64,000 nt of DNA from Tetmemena sp. SeJ-2015 (Eukaryota; Ciliophora; Spirotrichea; Sporadotrichida; Oxytrichidae). The notes under the pieces were generated by a model that worked only from the letters and a program-made list of their open reading frames with translations, was not told the origin of the DNA and ran no database searches. The stretch is from positions 26,983-90,982 of the forward strand of contig JAJKFJ010021909.1 of assembly GCA_027382625.1 (NCBI GenBank). The letters run 5' to 3'. Of the stretch, positions 60,650 through 64,000 are shown piece by piece (positions within the stretch are counted from its first letter, which is position 1; each line of letters starts with the position of its first letter). A program made the translations under genes and the position numbers.

Positions 60650-61250
60650 AAGTTGAATTGTTTAATTAAACCTGACCTCTACAAAGAGGTTAGAACTTGT
60701 TTATTTTTTTTATACTCAATAATTCACTTTAATTCAATTCAAATTATTTGCACCATTTTTTTAATACATATCATTCTTTAGTAATAAACCTAAAGCAGTC
60801 GTGCAGACGAATTACAACATTAGTCCATAATTATGAAATAAATTTACACTATATTTAAATGTTGCAATATTTTTAAATTGCTCTTTAAGTTTATTTTACA
60901 GTTGCCAAAAATAGATTTTAATATACATTTTATTTAGGTGCAGCTACCATTAACTGACTAAGTTATGATTAAAGTTTTGAGCCTTAGATGTTAGATATAC
61001 ACCTCTATAACTGGAAAAATCATATTTAGGAGCGAAAATTACCCTATAAACATAGTTTTTTCTTATCTTTATTCATTATAAAATTTTACTGTTGAGGAAA
61101 GGGCCCCCCTCCCCAAAAAATAAAAGGAATTAAGATTTGCATTTCTTCTCCATCACCTCTCAATAATTAATAAATCAAATTAAAATTCATATCTTTAATT
61201 AACAGTTTAAGAGTAACTATAATTCTTATACAATTAAATTAGCCGTCCTA
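60650..61250. other. AT-rich stretch, no gene seen
   Basis: No sustained coding frame on either strand. Nothing recurs elsewhere in the window. Confidence 0.4.
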
Positions 61251-62198
61251 TAAAAAAGATGAATACGAATTAGTAATCGGGGGTTATAGAAAAGTAAAAT
61301 AAAAGATATCCAAGGTTGATCTTTAGAAGGTCTGATGCGTGGATGCTTTTTAGACATTTCTTTTCTAGCCGAAATTTAAATGAAACCAGAAACAAAAATT
61401 AAATAAATAATATCAAAATATAGAATTTTAACTTCATCATATTTGATTATTGGTGGATTGGTTTATATTCAGGCGTATCCATCTCAACTACCGCACCTCT
61501 TTTCCATTAATCCACTAATCCACCAATCCACTGCAGCTAAACTTAGAAATCAGGTCTATTAGGGTGACATCGCAGTTAAACTTGTACGATCTCGTCTCTT
61601 AGCGCCAACAGTATCAGGAAGCCGGAGTGTAATTCATGATCAGTGCAGAGTTCCCACAGAAGGGTGAGAGTTTGAACCCTACTGGTTATCAGAAAAAGGA
61701 TGTTTGTGTGAGTCAGTGTATTGAAATAGACGAATGATTAAGAGAGCAGCAAGAACAGTGAAGGATGGGAGTTAGAAATCACCAGTAGGGTTCAAACTCT
61801 CACCCTTCTGTGGGAACTCTGCACTGATCATGAATTACACTCCGGCTTCCTGATACTGTTGGCGCTAAGAGACGAGATCGTACAAGTTTAACTGCGATGT
61901 CACCCTAATAGACCTGATTTCTAAGTTTAGCTGCAGTGGATTGGTGGATTAGTGGATTAATGGAAAAGAGGTGCGGTAGTTGAGATGGATACGCCTGAAT
62001 ATAAACCAATCCACCAATAATCAAATATGATGAAGTTAAAATTTAAGATATTATTTTTTAATTTTTGTTTTGGCTTTTAAATTTTGGTGAAAAGAAAGCA
62101 AAAAGCATCCACGCATCAGACCTTCTAAAGATCAACCTTGGATATCTTTTATTTTACTTTTCTATAACCCCCGATTACTAATTCGTATTCATCTTATA
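61251..62198. mobile_element. fold-back element, about 430-bp arms and 95-bp loop
   Basis: 61251-61685 is repeated inverted at 61781-62198. The inner roughly 230 bp is essentially identical (GGTGACATCGCAGTTAAACT; CCGGAGTGTAATTCATGATC), while the outer parts carry small differences. The loop is 61686-61780. Each arm contains several copies of the short motif ATCCAC/ATTAATCCA. No coding content was seen. Confidence 0.85.
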
Positions 62199-63050
62199 AT
62201 TAAAATAGTTTCTGATTGATTTATAAATTTAATGAAATCTCAGCTAACAGCTAACAAAGGTCTCTTTTAAATTTAGCTTAATAAATTATGGTAAACTATG
62301 CCATTTATTCAAGTATACTTAAAATAGAATTTGTATTATTAGAGGTATTCTTCCTACATAATTAAAAAATTATGACTCAAGATTCCATAAATTTAATTTA
62401 TGGCAAAAAATTAACTATTCATATTTGTGATAACCATAATTTTTCCCCATTATTATAAATTTTATAGTGAGGATGAGTATATTCTAAACAATTAAATTTA
62501 TTAAAATGGTATAATGAAAAATTATTCCAATATAAACTTAACAGAATTAAGATAAAATTAGATTCTCATCAACAAATATTTTAGAAATAAGCAAGGATTT
62601 GAATAAATTCATAGCTACTAATATTTAAAATATTTGGATTCTAACCTTAGTCAAGAGAAGCTTGGAATTCGATTATTCTTGAGGTCATCTCCTCTTACTT
62701 TAGATTTTTTCAAGTTGTTCCATGCTCATTTTACTCTGAGCTATTGTTGGTAATGATTTTTTTATTATTCTTTAAATCTATGAAAACACTTAAACATTAT
62801 TAAAACGTTTGAAACATTGAATTTGGCTTACTTATTCAATAATCGATATTTCCTAAACCGATATAAAGATTACTAGTGAATAAATAGTTAGTAAAAGCAT
62901 ATTTTCTAAGCTCTAGTCTCAGTTAAGTCATTTCTAAATCAAAATTTTCTTAAATTTAATAAGTTTAGTTAACCTTAGTTTTTTAATTATTCGCATTTAA
63001 ACTTATCACCATCACCCAAATCTAATATTCGATATACAGATAAGCTAAAA
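62199..63050. other. AT-rich stretch, no gene seen
   Basis: No sustained coding frame on either strand. Confidence 0.4.
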
Positions 63051-63059
63051 TTAAAAAGT

Positions 63060-64000
63060 CTTGTAAACTGAATGAATTAATAGAAGACCAATAATTAAAG
63101 ATTACGAAAAATAAAATAGCTAAAATATTCGTAATAATTAGCTCCTGGAATGCACTTGTGTTGCAGGCTTGTTATGTAGGAGTACGATAGAGTTACAGCA
63201 GAATGATTACAGTCATAACTACCTTGAATATGTTAGTAGAGTTGACTTCGAGTCGACTGGAGTTCAGCACCTCTTGCGAACTTAAGAGTTGTGCATCTCG
63301 AGCAATTCCGTCTCTGACTTTCATGCGTAGTAAGATGCGAGATGATCATCTCATTGTTAGCATAGTTGATTATTTGGAGCTTTGCTCATTGTGCTGGCAA
63401 TTACTGATGTAAAGCATCAGTTGCAAATTTTATAGACTCAGAGTTAGTTGTCCTCTGCACATAGTCAAGTTGAACTAGACAACCTCTTAACATGTTGCAG
63501 GCGATCTGGTTATTTTTTATAAGTAATTTGCAAAATGCAGTTTCGCTTCTCTCAAAAACTGTCAGTTTTCCCAACTCAAAAAAAAACCCCCTTTCCTTTT
63601 TGGGTTTTGTAAAACTTGTAAGTACTTTTTGGATGGTTCTCTTTCCTTCGCCCACAAATGGAGGTAATTTTGAAAAACCCCCCCAATTAAAATTAAACTT
63701 GGGTTTGCTTTGGCTAGCCGAAACTTTACTCACCTACACTAGGCTTCTGATTCATGAACTCAATCTTCCCCTTTTTTCTTTTTCTTCTTCCTCTTTAGTT
63801 GAACCTTGTCAAGGTATCTGCTTGCCTCTTGCTGGCCCCTCTTTAAAGTTTTTAATCCTCAATTACGAACTCAGAGGTTTTTTCCATGTGTTTTTTTAGG
63901 AAAGCAGAGTAAAAGGCTCCAAGTTTAGCAAGGGTAGCGACCTTCCACTTTTAACTTCATTAAAGATTTAGTTTGCTGAGTGGGGCTTCCTTGATGTGCC
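63060..64000 (-). CDS. membrane-anchored protein, partial (runs off the right edge)
   Basis: Minus-strand coding enters from the right edge: KWKVATLAKLGAFYSAFLKK, a Lys/Arg-rich stretch (RGRRKRKKGKIEFMNQKPSV), then FNFNWGGFSKLPPFVGEGKR. A soluble region follows (FERSETAFCKLLIKNNQIAC; QLDYVQRTTNSESIKFATDA). After a frame change near 63390 it reads MKVRDGIARDAQLLSSQEVL and two hydrophobic spans (NIFKVVMTVIILLQLY; LIITNILAILFFVIFNYW), ending near 63060. One in-frame TGA near 63386 and a homopolymer-rich tract at 63580-63690 make the joins uncertain. No family recognised. Confidence 0.55.

Noticed and set aside
61785..61860. tRNA-like B-box (GGTTCAAACTC) in the fold-back arm
   Set aside because: No A box or cloverleaf fits at the expected spacing. 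The sequence is simply part of the inverted arm.
1..64000. Telomere-type repeats (C4A4, C4A2) or chromosome ends marking somatic chromosomes
   Set aside because: None were seen; scattered short C/A runs are not tandem.
1..64000. Paramecium as source organism because of TAYAGYNR ends and short introns
   Set aside because: Frame-restoring inserts of 10 and 16 bp and an AGCAA pointer do not fit Paramecium IES rules. Intergenic spaces are also much longer than in that genome's somatic map.

Overview
The window reads as germline (micronuclear) DNA of a ciliate. It is AT-rich throughout. Recognisable proteins appear only when TAA and TAG are read as glutamine and TGA is kept as stop; in the conserved genes every tryptophan I checked is TGG. 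Spliceosomal introns are mostly 30-42 nt with GT...AG ends. Coding frames are also broken by short AT-rich pieces without intron ends, flanked by 2-5 bp direct repeats. Removing one repeat copy plus the insert restores the frame, which is the behaviour of internal eliminated sequences (IESs) between pointers. Inserts as short as 10 and 16 bp, and a 5-bp AGCAA pointer, fit a spirotrich/hypotrich (Oxytricha/Stylonychia-like) better than Paramecium, whose IESs are TA-bounded and at least about 26 bp. The species is not identifiable by eye.

Layout. 1-4.9 kb: mostly non-coding, with two anonymous coding patches. 4.9-7.6 kb: a secreted, probably beta-helix protein. 8.4-9.7 kb: a charged protein. 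9.8-12.0 kb: a 12-TM-type MFS transporter. 12.3-13.0 kb (minus): a RING-H2 protein. 13.05-16.98 kb: a complete DNA transposon with long terminal inverted repeats, GC-rich 39-bp tandem units and an 8-bp target duplication. 17-21 kb: empty. 21.4-25.8 kb: an acidic/lysine-rich protein, a membrane protein and a cytosolic protein, the last with a 756-bp IES. 26-34 kb: membrane protein, small genes and several mobile repeats. 34.7-38.5 kb: anonymous coding segments. 39.0-43.2 kb: a tubulin tyrosine ligase-like (TTLL) gene with several IESs, one of which is a whole MITE. 43.9-49.6 kb: a possible DUSP-like fragment, a MITE, a fold-back element, a PIP-box protein, a Ser/Gln-rich gene and a GC-rich repeat. 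50.1-56.35 kb (minus): a DENN-domain (DENND4-like) gene in two halves, with two plus-strand genes and a MITE lying between the halves. 57-64 kb: repeats, a second fold-back, coiled-coil-type fragments and a gene running off the right edge.

The main biological content is mobile DNA and its relation to IESs. A six-copy MITE family of about 400 bp has TA target duplications and ends matching TAYAGYNR, the consensus of Paramecium IES ends and Tc1/mariner-type elements. One copy is itself a frame-restoring IES in the TTLL gene; another lies inside a larger IES with a different pointer. Several tracts (about 6.6-7.05, 8.2-8.35, 10.45-10.62, 24.9-25.1, 56.4-57.0 and 63.58-63.69 kb) look like low-quality consensus with inflated homopolymers, and frames there should not be trusted. 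Most genes are described piecewise because the joins need the somatic sequence to be certain.
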